From the NCBI GenBank assembly GCA_049300095.1, contig JBAQYM010000039.1:1-16440 (forward strand): 16,440 nt of DNA, given 5' to 3'. Source of the DNA: SbD1 sp049300095 (lineage in GTDB: Bacteria > Desulfobacterota > Syntrophobacteria > Syntrophobacterales > Syntrophobacteraceae). The notes under the pieces were generated by a model. That model was given only the letters and a program-made list of their open reading frames with translations, had not been told where the DNA came from and did no database searches. Shown piece by piece: positions 1 through 7,150 of this stretch. Each line of letters opens with the position of its first letter. Position 1 is the first letter of the stretch. The position numbers and the translations under genes are program-made.

Positions 1-63
1 CCGCGCAACCCATCGCCTCAGGAGTGCGTGATGGGTTGCGCGGGGCGCTCCACCCATCCTACG
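1..63. repeat. Dispersed palindromic repeat with two nested hairpins
   Basis: Positions 1-14 and 30-43 are perfect inverted copies (CCGCGCAACCCATC and its complement) around a 15-base loop. The GATGGGT at 30-36 can alternatively pair with ACCCATC at 52-58, giving a second, overlapping hairpin that ends in the CCTACG edge at 59-63. This resembles the short GATGGGT...ACCCATCCTACG intergenic repeats seen in many proteobacterial genomes (family knowledge). There is no open reading frame or T-tract, so it is read as a dispersed repeat rather than a terminator. It touches the window edge and may extend to the left. Confidence 0.7.
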
Positions 64-566
64 AACCACGAACGAACTCATGAAATGTATAAGTTATTGC
101 GTTGCGGTTCCTAAGACCGCTCCCCCCGCAAGGTTCAACGCATACCGGAAAGCGAAGAGGCATGCCGGCACGGCAAGGTTTCCGATGCCAATCCGGTAAA
201 TCCCGGCTGCAAGGCGCCCCGGAAAGGCGATGCTTTTCAGATCGAAGCCTCGTCCGGTGAAGTCCCCCCTTGCTTGTCGATCTCTCCCGGTCCTCCGGCG
301 GTCTATGTTTCCGGAGTCGGCCTTTGTCGATCCTTCAGCGGCCAGTCCAGATCATATATTGCGGCATCCTGAACCGACAACCTTGCACCCGCGTTCATTA
401 CGGGCGGAACGCTTCCGGTTAAAGGGTTTGCTTACGCGCCGCTTACGCCGGACAGGCTTTCGCATTTTCGCCAAAGTGCATCGGAAAAGGCGGCATCTCT
501 CTTTCCCGAACGAATCTTAAGCCGCGGCCTGTCGGGTGCGCGGTAAGAGATAAGCCCGGGATGCCA
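64..566. other. Gene-free stretch left of the DUF5132 gene
   Basis: No reading frame here looks like a protein: the longest (230-520, plus) is Arg/Pro/Ser-rich with no recognisable domain and no good ribosome binding site. No tRNA, riboswitch core or convincing terminator was recognised. GGTAAATCCCGGCTGC near 196-211 is only vaguely like pieces of known riboswitches. The stretch lies downstream of the minus-strand DUF5132 gene, so it may include that gene's 3' untranslated region. Confidence 0.4.
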
Positions 567-854
567 TCACGCCTCTTCGACGGCGGACGGGACCACGTTT
601 TGCCGCTGGCGCTCGCCGGCCAATTCCGCCTCGGCCTCGGCTTTCATGTCTTCGATCGTCTCTTGCGCTTCGGCCACGAATTCCCTGGTCTTTTCCACGA
701 GAATGAGGCCGCTCTTTATCGTTGCCTTGGCCAATGGCCGGACTACCGATGCAACCGCCGGGATTACGACCGGGGCGAGTATGAGAACGCCCACCCCGAT
801 GGCGAGACCGGTGCCCAACGTGCCCAACTTGATTCCACCGTCAAATATGGCCAT
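567..854 (-). CDS. DUF5132 family small membrane protein
   Basis: This encodes 95 residues beginning MAIFDGG. A glycine-rich hydrophobic segment (about 12-38, with GTGLAIGVGVLILAPVV) is followed by a conserved-looking RPLAKATIKSG stretch and then a charged, Glu/Ala-rich helix (about 54-80) that could form a coiled coil. This layout matches DUF5132 proteins, whose function is unknown and which are often found near P-type metal or cation ATPases (recalled family context). The start at 854 was chosen over a longer frame to 959 because an AGAGGAGAG ribosome binding site sits just upstream of this ATG and homology begins there. It lies 276 bases downstream of the SAM synthetase gene on the same strand, so it may be the distal operon member or a separate unit. 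It is probably an inner-membrane protein. The family call is fairly sure; the role is unknown. Confidence 0.75.
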   Translation of the reverse strand: MAIFDGGIKLGTLGTGLAIGVGVLILAPVVIPAVASVVRPLAKATIKSGLILVEKTREFVAEAQETIEDMKAEAEAELAGERQRQNVVPSAVEEA

Positions 855-958
855 ATTTTTCTCTCCTCTTTGTTGAATTCGTTCTAAATGTCGAAGAAGA
901 ACTCCCGTTAGATGCCCGCTCAATCGGCAAGCTGTCGGAGAAGGATTCTTCGTGACCA

Positions 959-993
959 TTCACCGCGGAGGCGCGGAGGGCACGGCAAAAAGC
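959..993. repeat. Possible dispersed CACCGCGGAGGCGCGGAG-type repeat
   Basis: This purine-rich, internally repetitive stretch (CGCGGAGGCGCGGAGGGC) sits in the spacer between the SAM synthetase homologue and the DUF5132 gene. It resembles the 'accgcggagacgcggag' sequences scattered through intergenic regions of many bacterial genomes. There is only one copy in the window, so the assignment depends on recall and is tentative. Confidence 0.35.
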
Positions 994-1130
994 AATTTTG
1001 AATCCGTTGGGTCCGGACAGCCTGCAGCTCTTTAGTAGAGCGGTTTATTCAAATTTTGCAAGAATATTATTATAGTCCCGGCTTACTCGGCACGGAAGAT
1101 AACTCCGCGAAAATCGTCTTTAAAAGCTGC

Positions 1131-2366
1131 TTAGGCTTCCGAGGTCCCGAATGCCTGCTCCCTGCGCGCCGCGGGGTCCTCCCGCAACTTTTCGGTCGCA
1201 TCGACTTTTTCCCACGGCACCTCAAAATCGGTACGACCCATATGGCCGTAAGCGGCGAGTTTGCGGTAAAACCCGCCCTTCGAGGTGGACGGCAGGTCCC
1301 TGAGGCCGAACTGCCGGACGATCCCGGCGAGCCGAAATTCGAAATTCTTCTCGACCAGCGCGGCGAGCTTCGTGTCGGATATCTTGCCCGTGCCGAAGGT
1401 TTCCACCTGGACGCTCACGGGGCGGGACCGGGAAATCGAGTAGGTGAGCTGCAACTCGCATTCTTCCGCAAGGCCGGCGGCGACCACGTTTTTTGCCGCA
1501 TAGCGCGCCGCATAGGCCCCGATCCTGTCGATTCGCAGGGGGTCCTTGCCGCTGAGCGCCGCGCCGCTGTGCCTCGAATACTCCCCGTAGGTGTCTATCC
1601 CCGTCTTGCGCCCCGTAAGTCCGGAATGCATTGTCGGGCCTCCGAGAGGATAAGCGCCCTCGGGATTGATGAATATCTCGGTGCGCCGGTCCGGCTTGAT
1701 CGGCTCCCCCTCGAATACGGGGTCAATGACCGCCTCTTTGATATCTTTTCTCAGTTTTTCGAGCGGCGGGGCCCCCGGTTCAATATGAGCCGCCGTGATG
1801 GTGATGCTGTATATCCGGTGCGGCAGCCGGTCCCTGTATTCCACCCCCATATCGGTTTTTGCTTCCGGGGCAAGATAGGAGAGGACCTTCGAGCTCCTTA
1901 CCAGGCTTATTCTTTTCGAAATCCGGTGGGCCAGGTATATCGGCAGCGGCATCAACGAGGGGGTCTGGTTGCAGGCGAAACCGAAAACCGTTACGTGGTT
2001 CCTGGCCGGGATCGATTCGATTTCCTTCTCCGAGAGTTCGTGTTCATCGAAGCAGCACAGCTCGTCCATGGGCAGTTCCTGGAGGCTGGTCAGGATACTG
2101 CACGTCTTTGCGTTGAATCCCTGCTGGTCGTAGCCGATCCGGGCGATCACCTTCCTGGCGGCGTTGGGGATATCCACGCCCGCATCCGACGAGAACCTGG
2201 CGGCGATGAACAGTATCGAGGTGGATACGGCGCATTCGGCGATTATTCTCGCATACCTGTCCCGCTCCAGGAAATGGTCCACGAGCGCGTCGCTCACTTG
2301 GTCGCAAAGCTTGTCGGGGTGTCCCTCGGTCACCGATTCGGAAGAGAAGATGAAATCCTTTTTCAT
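1131..2366 (-). CDS. Divergent S-adenosylmethionine synthetase (MetK homologue)
   Basis: This encodes 411 residues, against about 384 for E. coli MetK. It is homologous along its length: SSESVTEGHPDKLCDQVSDA at the N-terminus (the ATP-binding EGHPDK), FINPEG, GLTGRKTGIDTYG, SGKDP, AARYAAKNVVAAGLA and AAYGHMGR at the C-terminus. MetK makes S-adenosylmethionine from ATP and methionine in the cytoplasm. Two signatures are altered: the GAGDQG motif aligns with PARNHV (Asp to Asn), and GGPxGDxGLTGRK reads GGPTMHSGLTGRK (Asp to His). The His/Asp of EGHPDK, the Lys of EAKTD, the Arg-Lys of TGRK and the Lys-Asp of SGKD remain. The start at 2366 has an AGGAGAG site upstream, and a longer frame to 2552 was rejected. 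The ATG overlaps the stop of the ATPase remnant (ATGA), so translation is probably coupled. It could be a specialised paralogue, possibly with altered substrate or activity. No metK symbol is given because a housekeeping role is doubtful. Confidence 0.85.
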   Translation of the reverse strand: MKKDFIFSSESVTEGHPDKLCDQVSDALVDHFLERDRYARIIAECAVSTSILFIAARFSSDAGVDIPNAARKVIARIGYDQQGFNAKTCSILTSLQELPMDELCCFDEHELSEKEIESIPARNHVTVFGFACNQTPSLMPLPIYLAHRISKRISLVRSSKVLSYLAPEAKTDMGVEYRDRLPHRIYSITITAAHIEPGAPPLEKLRKDIKEAVIDPVFEGEPIKPDRRTEIFINPEGAYPLGGPTMHSGLTGRKTGIDTYGEYSRHSGAALSGKDPLRIDRIGAYAARYAAKNVVAAGLAEECELQLTYSISRSRPVSVQVETFGTGKISDTKLAALVEKNFEFRLAGIVRQFGLRDLPSTSKGGFYRKLAAYGHMGRTDFEVPWEKVDATEKLREDPAARREQAFGTSEA

Positions 2367-2614
2367 GCGGGCCTCTCCTTGGTGAAATCTTTTCGCGCTT
2401 CGTTTACAAGCAGTGGAACCACGGAGGAAATCCCAACAACGACCGCATCGGCAAGGCCGATGGGCGCCACTCCCAGCAAGGACCTGAGTCCCGGAATGAA
2501 CATAGTCATGAGTTGAATCGCAAGCGACCCGCCCAGGGCCCAATTCAGGCACTTATTCGAGGGCAGCTTCTCTTTTCCGAAAATACCGTGCCGCTCGGAA
2601 CGGCAGCTACACAT
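2363..2614 (-). pseudogene. C-terminal remnant of a P-type cation-transporting ATPase
   Basis: The 83-residue frame matches the last 75 or so residues of calcium/magnesium-type P-type ATPases (Cation_ATPase_C region): CRSERHGIF, then LPSNKCLNWAL, a transmembrane helix, PGLRSLLGVAPIGLAD, a second helix and a basic end. About 800 upstream residues are absent, including the DKTGT phosphorylation site, nucleotide-binding domain and earlier helices; the upstream side is occupied by the end of the glycosyltransferase gene, 29 bases away. The frame is open upstream of the ATG at 2614, but no ATPase-like residues are visible beyond about CSCRSER. The stop overlaps the SAM synthetase start as ATGA. 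It cannot transport ions. It is most likely the scar of an internal deletion in an operon that once held a full ATPase, possibly still translated as a small membrane peptide that feeds ribosomes to the next gene. Confidence 0.7.
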
Positions 2615-2643
2615 TATACGGCACCAATAAGAGTTTCGTGGTA

Positions 2644-5097
2644 CTAGATTGCTTCCGCCAGCTCGACATCCGCCTTGCCGTTGCCGCAGTCCCGGTACAT
2701 CAGCCAGGTCTGCTCGAATGCGCTTTCGTAAGAGCGCTTCTCCATGTAGAGTCTCGCGGCTTTTCCCATTTCCTTGAGCCTTCCGCGATCCGCGAGCAGG
2801 GACTCCATTGCGTCGAGCAGGCTTTCTTCATCTCCAGCTTTTACCACGAGCCCGGTCCTGCCGGGCAGGACGTTTTCCCGCGGCCCGCCCGAATCGGTGA
2901 CGATCACCGGCAGCCCCGACGCCTGGGCCTCCAACACGACGTTTCCGAAGGTGTCGGTTGCGCTGGGAAAGACGAAAAGGTCGCATCCGGCATAGATTGC
3001 GGCAAGCTCCTCCCCGTCCCTGTAACCGGTAAAGACACAGGACGCGCCGTCGAGCATCGCCTTGAGCTCGTTCGTGTAATGGCCGTCCCCGACCAATACG
3101 AGCTGTATGTCGCTCATTTTACGGGAGAGCTTCGTGTATGCTTCCGCGAGAAGTTGGAGGTCCTTCTCCTTCGAGATGCGTCCCACGTAGAGGATTTTTG
3201 TCGCGGCGGTCATCCCGAGCCGATCCAGGAGGGCCGCGTCGCGCTTTGCGGGGTGAAATCGTTCCGTATCCACCCCTCTGGGGAAAATCTTGATCTTGTC
3301 AGGACTGATGCCCCGCTCGGTAAGCTCTTGCCCGGTCGCCATGGACGGCACATGGATGAAGTCCAACTGGTCGTAGAACCAGAGGGTGTACTTCCATGCA
3401 AGGTCCTCGATGCCGTCGTCCCCGGTCATACTGAGGGCGTATTGCGGTATGGCGGTGTGATAAGTCCCGCTGAGCGGGATCCTCAGGATTTTCGAGATTG
3501 CGAGGGCCGCCAGTCCCAGCGGGCCGGGCGTTGCCGTGTGGAGAGCGGAGAACTCGTTTTCGTAGCAAAAATTCAGCATATCGAGGAAAGGGGGAAGGAA
3601 CAGCTTCTGCTCGGGATATTCCGGCAGCGCGAAAGTGCCTATCGGCTTGAAGTTTTGGACTCCCTTTTTCGCGGGGCGATTCTCCCCGTCGCATGTGATG
3701 AGCGTCAGGTCTTTTTTTGTCCTGTTCGCGATCTGGAGATGGTTCTGGAGGGTCAGGGCCACCCCGTTGACCTCGTAGAGGGTGTCGGTGAAATGGGCCA
3801 TTTTGAAGACGCCCCCATTGAACGGGGCATGTTTCGTTTTGATGCCGAAATGCTCCATGGTCTTTCGGCTGAAGAACCTGTCCCTGGAAAAGACCGAGAA
3901 GGTGACGAAGTAGGGGGCAAGCACCGTGTAGAGCGCGCCGGCCGAACCCAGTGTTTGGAAAATCCTGAAGAAATTGGCCCCGGACAGATGTCCCAGAAGC
4001 GCGTCCCAGAAATGCAGCAGGACCTTGTCGGATACCTTGTTGGCGAAAAGGAACCATTTTTCCGCCCGCTCCCCGAGTTCTCCATCCCGCCTGGTCATGA
4101 ATTCCATCAGCATGGGGTCGTCGAGCAGGAGCTTGTGAGCCTCGGAGCGCAGCAGGTCCTGGACGCGGGACACATTTTCATCCTGCTTGAATATTTTCCT
4201 CTGCCTCCACGAGTATATTATCCTTGTGACCAGCCCCTCATCGCCCTCCGCGTCCGCTTGAAGGCTTCTATCCAGAAAACGCAGGACAAGGTCCTTGTTC
4301 ACCCTCTTCCCCAGCTCTAACTTGCGCTTGTAGAACTGGTAAGCGATCCCGTAAAGATTGTGGGACATCACACGGGGTGTCGAGGCCGGGCCCCTGACGA
4401 CGGCCCTGCCCGCGGAAATCCCCGAGAAAAACTCTTCCAGGCGCAACGCATACGGCACTTCCGTATGCCGGCGCGCGACGTTGAGCGAGCTGTGGTCGTC
4501 CGATCCGCCCGTGAGGTTCTTCTTCCAGGGTTCGGAGAAGGATGGGACAATCCCGTGCTTGTCCACGAGCCTTTCGATATCGTCCGGGGTCAGTCCTTCG
4601 AGGATGCGCCTGATCGCCTCGTTTTGGAGGTCGTCGCGCGCGCCGTTGAGTTCGAGGTTCTTGAACATCAGAATGAATTTTTCGAAATGCTCGATCGTCA
4701 GCCGATCGTTTACGGCATACAGCGGATGGGCCAAAATGTGGAAAATGCGCTCGTCGGTCAGGTATTTGAGAAGATCGAAAATATTTTCCCTTGCGCTCTG
4801 GATCCCGCCATGGATCTTTTCGTCAATGTCAAAAACCAGCACATGCGCCTTGCAGCCGTCATCCGGGAAGTAGGTCGTCACCTCTTCGCTCACGAACGTA
4901 TTCGGCAGGTGAGCGATATCGAGGCTTCCCGCGATGGTATTGTGGTCCGTGATAGTCACCGCGTCCATACCGCGGCCCCTTGCGATCCGATACAATTCGG
5001 CCGGCTCCGTGAAAGACTCCGGACAACCCAGTTTTTGAAGAATCCACTGCGAGGGCCGCACGGAATATTTCGAGTGCAGATGTAGATCGACTCTCAT
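2644..5097 (-). CDS. PHP-domain / glycosyltransferase family 4 fusion protein
   Basis: This encodes 817 residues. Residues 1-240 form a PHP metal-dependent phosphoesterase-type domain: HLHS (6-9), TDHN (50-53), SEEVT (70-74), AHV (84-86), AHP (123-125) and GGSDDHS (197-203), so the metal-ligand set looks complete. Residues 240-430 are a largely helical linker of unknown type. Residues 430-800 are a GT-B fold glycosyltransferase of family 4 (GT4): NGVALTL (444-450), YVGRISKEKDL (637-647), and the nucleotide-sugar site ATDTFGNVVLEAQASGLPVI (713-732), with Phe-Gly in place of the more usual E-x-F-G. GT4 enzymes transfer a sugar from a nucleotide sugar to a lipid or glycan at the cytoplasmic membrane face. 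The ATG at 5097 follows an AGGAAGGG site and lies 11 bases after the psd stop. The neighbours suggest a glycolipid product, but the substrate is unknown. What the PHP domain hydrolyses, if anything, is not evident. Confidence 0.85.
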   Translation of the reverse strand: MRVDLHLHSKYSVRPSQWILQKLGCPESFTEPAELYRIARGRGMDAVTITDHNTIAGSLDIAHLPNTFVSEEVTTYFPDDGCKAHVLVFDIDEKIHGGIQSARENIFDLLKYLTDERIFHILAHPLYAVNDRLTIEHFEKFILMFKNLELNGARDDLQNEAIRRILEGLTPDDIERLVDKHGIVPSFSEPWKKNLTGGSDDHSSLNVARRHTEVPYALRLEEFFSGISAGRAVVRGPASTPRVMSHNLYGIAYQFYKRKLELGKRVNKDLVLRFLDRSLQADAEGDEGLVTRIIYSWRQRKIFKQDENVSRVQDLLRSEAHKLLLDDPMLMEFMTRRDGELGERAEKWFLFANKVSDKVLLHFWDALLGHLSGANFFRIFQTLGSAGALYTVLAPYFVTFSVFSRDRFFSRKTMEHFGIKTKHAPFNGGVFKMAHFTDTLYEVNGVALTLQNHLQIANRTKKDLTLITCDGENRPAKKGVQNFKPIGTFALPEYPEQKLFLPPFLDMLNFCYENEFSALHTATPGPLGLAALAISKILRIPLSGTYHTAIPQYALSMTGDDGIEDLAWKYTLWFYDQLDFIHVPSMATGQELTERGISPDKIKIFPRGVDTERFHPAKRDAALLDRLGMTAATKILYVGRISKEKDLQLLAEAYTKLSRKMSDIQLVLVGDGHYTNELKAMLDGASCVFTGYRDGEELAAIYAGCDLFVFPSATDTFGNVVLEAQASGLPVIVTDSGGPRENVLPGRTGLVVKAGDEESLLDAMESLLADRGRLKEMGKAARLYMEKRSYESAFEQTWLMYRDCGNGKADVELAEAI

Positions 5098-5108
5098 GTT
5101 TTCCCTTC

Positions 5109-5825
5109 CTATTCTACCAGGATCGTTTCACCCGCCCGGACCTTTGTGCCCGGACAGACTTTGATTTTCATTCCTTCCCGAGGAGTGAAGACAAGGTCCA
5201 CCTGAGACCCTATGCGAATCATTCCGAAAATCTGCCCGGCTCTCACGCGCTCCCCCTCTTCGACATAGCTGTCAATTCCGGCCACGCTCTTTGCCGCAAT
5301 CTGCACGACATAACAGGAAAGCGGACCGCCCCGGTATTCGCCGTCGATCTTGGTGACCGTCCTCTCGTTTTGCACTATGTGGATGCTGTCCTTATAAAGA
5401 GGCAGATGCCGGAGGACCGTCCGGAGGTGCATCGCGGCCATGCAGGCATTCCCCGTCAAGGCCGGGTAATGGTGGATGAAGCGGATTCGGCCGGAAACCG
5501 GCGTGCGGTTGAAATGCACGTTGAAGGGACTCATGAAGATTCCCACGAGAATCTTCGGGCGGGAGATGTCCTCCCTCGTAATGTCTTTCAGGGTGGCCGT
5601 GACGCCGCGCTTTACCGTGATGACATCCTCGCCGGGATAGACTTCTTTCACATACACGACCGTGCCGTCCGCCGGACTGAGGATGCCGGAATCTTCCCGG
5701 GGGATAGTTCGAGAGGGATTTCTGAAAAACCAAATATAGCGCCAGTAAAGAAAAAGCAGGCAGCAAAAGACAACGAAGGCTAAAGTCAGGCCGAGGGAAC
5801 GCACTATGCTTTCGCATACCTCCAT
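5109..5825 (-). CDS. psd: Phosphatidylserine decarboxylase proenzyme, short form
   Basis: This encodes 238 residues from the ATG. It removes CO2 from phosphatidylserine to give phosphatidylethanolamine at the inner membrane, using a pyruvoyl group made by self-cleavage. A hydrophobic N-terminal segment (about 10-34) precedes FFRNP. The catalytic Asp is in SPADG (50-54) and the His in NVHFNRTPVSG (102-112). The cleavage site is IGS (205-207) in GMIRIGSQVDLVFTP, where short-form enzymes usually have FGS; Ser207 would become the pyruvoyl. The size is typical of the short bacterial/archaeal class. The ATG at 5825 overlaps the methyltransferase gene by 22 bases. A GTG at 5804, sharing one base with that gene's TAG and lying 13 bases after a GGAGGT, is an equally good start and would give MRSLGLTLAF. 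It is the second gene of the operon. Archaetidylserine decarboxylase-like activity cannot be excluded. Confidence 0.9.
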   Translation of the reverse strand: MEVCESIVRSLGLTLAFVVFCCLLFLYWRYIWFFRNPSRTIPREDSGILSPADGTVVYVKEVYPGEDVITVKRGVTATLKDITREDISRPKILVGIFMSPFNVHFNRTPVSGRIRFIHHYPALTGNACMAAMHLRTVLRHLPLYKDSIHIVQNERTVTKIDGEYRGGPLSCYVVQIAAKSVAGIDSYVEEGERVRAGQIFGMIRIGSQVDLVFTPREGMKIKVCPGTKVRAGETILVE

Positions 5826-6499
5826 ATTTCGTCCCGCAGGACCCGGACAAGCGCCATGCCGGATGAGAACGGGAAATTGATCACCTCGAAAAACTCCACT
5901 TCCTTCTTGAGGACCCCCATCCATCTCTTAACGCCGGAGTGTCTAATGATCTCGCGTATATAGATGTTGGTATCGTGTAAAAAGATATACGAGTTCTTTC
6001 GCGTGTGCTCCAGGGCGTGAAGGAAATCGTCTTTTACGTGCTCGTATGAGTGATTGCCGTCAATGAAGGCGACATCCACCTTCGGCAACCGAAGCGATGA
6101 GTACGACTCGAAGAACCTCTCGGCGGTCAGTTTGTAGTGCGTGACCACATCCTCCACCCCAAACTGCTTAAAATGATCGTTGACCTTTTGCGGTTCGCTC
6201 CATTTTCCGCACCCGCCGATTGTCTTGAACGGACCGTCCTTGATGAGCGAGTAGGCGGGGTCCACGAAAGTCAGCATACCCTCCCCGTTGTCCTTGATCC
6301 CCAGGGCGAAGCAAACCACGCTGAAACCGAAGCCCGAGCCTATTACCAGGCAGTGTTTGGGCCGCAGCGCCCTGACAATCCCGTAGTAGAGGAAACCAAA
6401 TCCCAGGTTGAGATTTTCCGGGGCCTCGTTATGGCCCATCGGCTTCGCATGGTGGAGAATGTCCTTTAGAAGGACGCTGTCCAGACTGAAGTTTTTCAA
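5804..6499 (-). CDS. Class I SAM-dependent methyltransferase (Methyltransf_24 type)
   Basis: This encodes 231 residues with a Rossmann-like methyltransferase fold. Motif I is LVIGSGFGFS (51-60), the acidic residue after strand 2 is in FVDPAY (78-83), and the family hallmark IDGNHSYEHVKDDF lies at 146-159, followed by IFLHDT (172-177), the usual metal/substrate loop of this family. Relatives methylate sugar or antibiotic hydroxyls, but many are uncharacterised. The start is TTG: it follows AAAGGA at a good distance, and no in-frame ATG lies near. It is the first gene of the minus-strand operon, with psd overlapping its 3' end and a SAM synthetase homologue further down, so a methylated lipid head group or lipid-linked sugar is a plausible product (inference). 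The TTG start implies modest expression. The fold is certain; the substrate is unknown. Confidence 0.85.
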   Translation of the reverse strand: MKNFSLDSVLLKDILHHAKPMGHNEAPENLNLGFGFLYYGIVRALRPKHCLVIGSGFGFSVVCFALGIKDNGEGMLTFVDPAYSLIKDGPFKTIGGCGKWSEPQKVNDHFKQFGVEDVVTHYKLTAERFFESYSSLRLPKVDVAFIDGNHSYEHVKDDFLHALEHTRKNSYIFLHDTNIYIREIIRHSGVKRWMGVLKKEVEFFEVINFPFSSGMALVRVLRDEIWRYAKA

Positions 6500-7150
6500 T
6501 GCGGAATCCTTTCATTTTTTGAGGTTTCCCTAAGTTACGGAAAGAATTTGGCGGGAGTGTGTCGGCGGTGTGGAATGATTGTTACAGACGATTCAAGCTC
6601 CGATTTGTCTCTCAGACCCCGTGCAAGCGTACGGTAATTGGTTTTGATGCGCGCGCGCTTTTCTCCCGTGTTACGGCATGGCGACGAAATACCGGCTTGC
6701 CGTCACACGAGCGTCATGCCGGGCGCCACTATCGGAAAAAACCCACTGAATCGCGGTCTCTCCTGATTGACCCCATTTCGCTACGGTGGTACTTTGCTTG
6801 CGCTACGTCGTCCTCGCGGGGCAAAGTATCGCTGATAACCCTGTTTCAAGAGCGAAGGCCGATCTACAATTCACTGCTTGCGCGTGGGCGGGCGCCGAGA
6901 CAGCGGGAATGTAACAATGTTCGATCGAACCGTGCTTCCGGTCCCGGAGCCGATCTACCCGCACAGCACCGCGCATGGCGCGCCGACAGGGGGCGCTGGG
7001 ACCGGGGCGGCCATACGATGAACGTCAATGCCGGGCGAGACGCAAATAGCCACCGCGCCCATGCGGCACACTGCAATACCGCACGGATCGTGGACGGCGA
7101 GTCCGCTCACGGACAAAGCTATTTGATGCTTCCGGAGTGACAACAGGGAT
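6500..7150. other. Long divergent spacer between the psd and mla operons
   Basis: About 650 bases separate the TTG of the methyltransferase gene from the ATG of mlaE. The only long frame (6559-7140, plus) is Arg/Ser/His-rich, lacks domains and has no convincing ribosome binding site. The spacer must contain divergent promoters for both operons. The best sigma70-like candidate I can point to on the plus strand is TTGACC (6767-6772), 17 bases, TACTTT (6790-6795), which is weak. No tRNA, riboswitch core or strong repeat was recognised. Confidence 0.4.

Noticed and set aside
100..245. Possible riboswitch (cobalamin- or c-di-GMP-like fragments)
   Set aside because: Only scattered short resemblances were found. 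The conserved cores of these classes are not present in order, and no suitable downstream gene exists on the plus strand.
230..520. 96-residue plus-strand frame in the left spacer
   Set aside because: It has Arg/Pro-rich composition with no domain and looks like random translation of GC-rich DNA.
1027..1041. GCTCT-5-AGAGC small hairpin downstream of the SAM synthetase gene
   Set aside because: The stem is only five pairs and there is no T-tract in the reading direction, so it is too weak to call a terminator.
1056..2516. Long plus-strand open frame opposite the SAM synthetase homologue
   Set aside because: It is antisense to a gene with clear family motifs. Its translation has no recognisable domain; long antisense frames are expected in GC-rich DNA.
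2638..4320. 560-residue plus-strand open frame opposite the PHP-GT gene
   Set aside because: It is a shadow of a well-supported glycosyltransferase, with no domain and no ribosome binding site.
6767..6795. Sigma70-like promoter TTGACC-17-TACTTT
   Set aside because: The -10 box matches poorly and it lies over 350 bases from mlaE. Mentioned within the spacer only, not claimed as a feature.
6559..7140. 193-residue frame in the divergent spacer ending 10 bases before mlaE
   Set aside because: It has Arg/Ser/His-rich composition, no domain, no good ribosome binding site and a non-ATG start.
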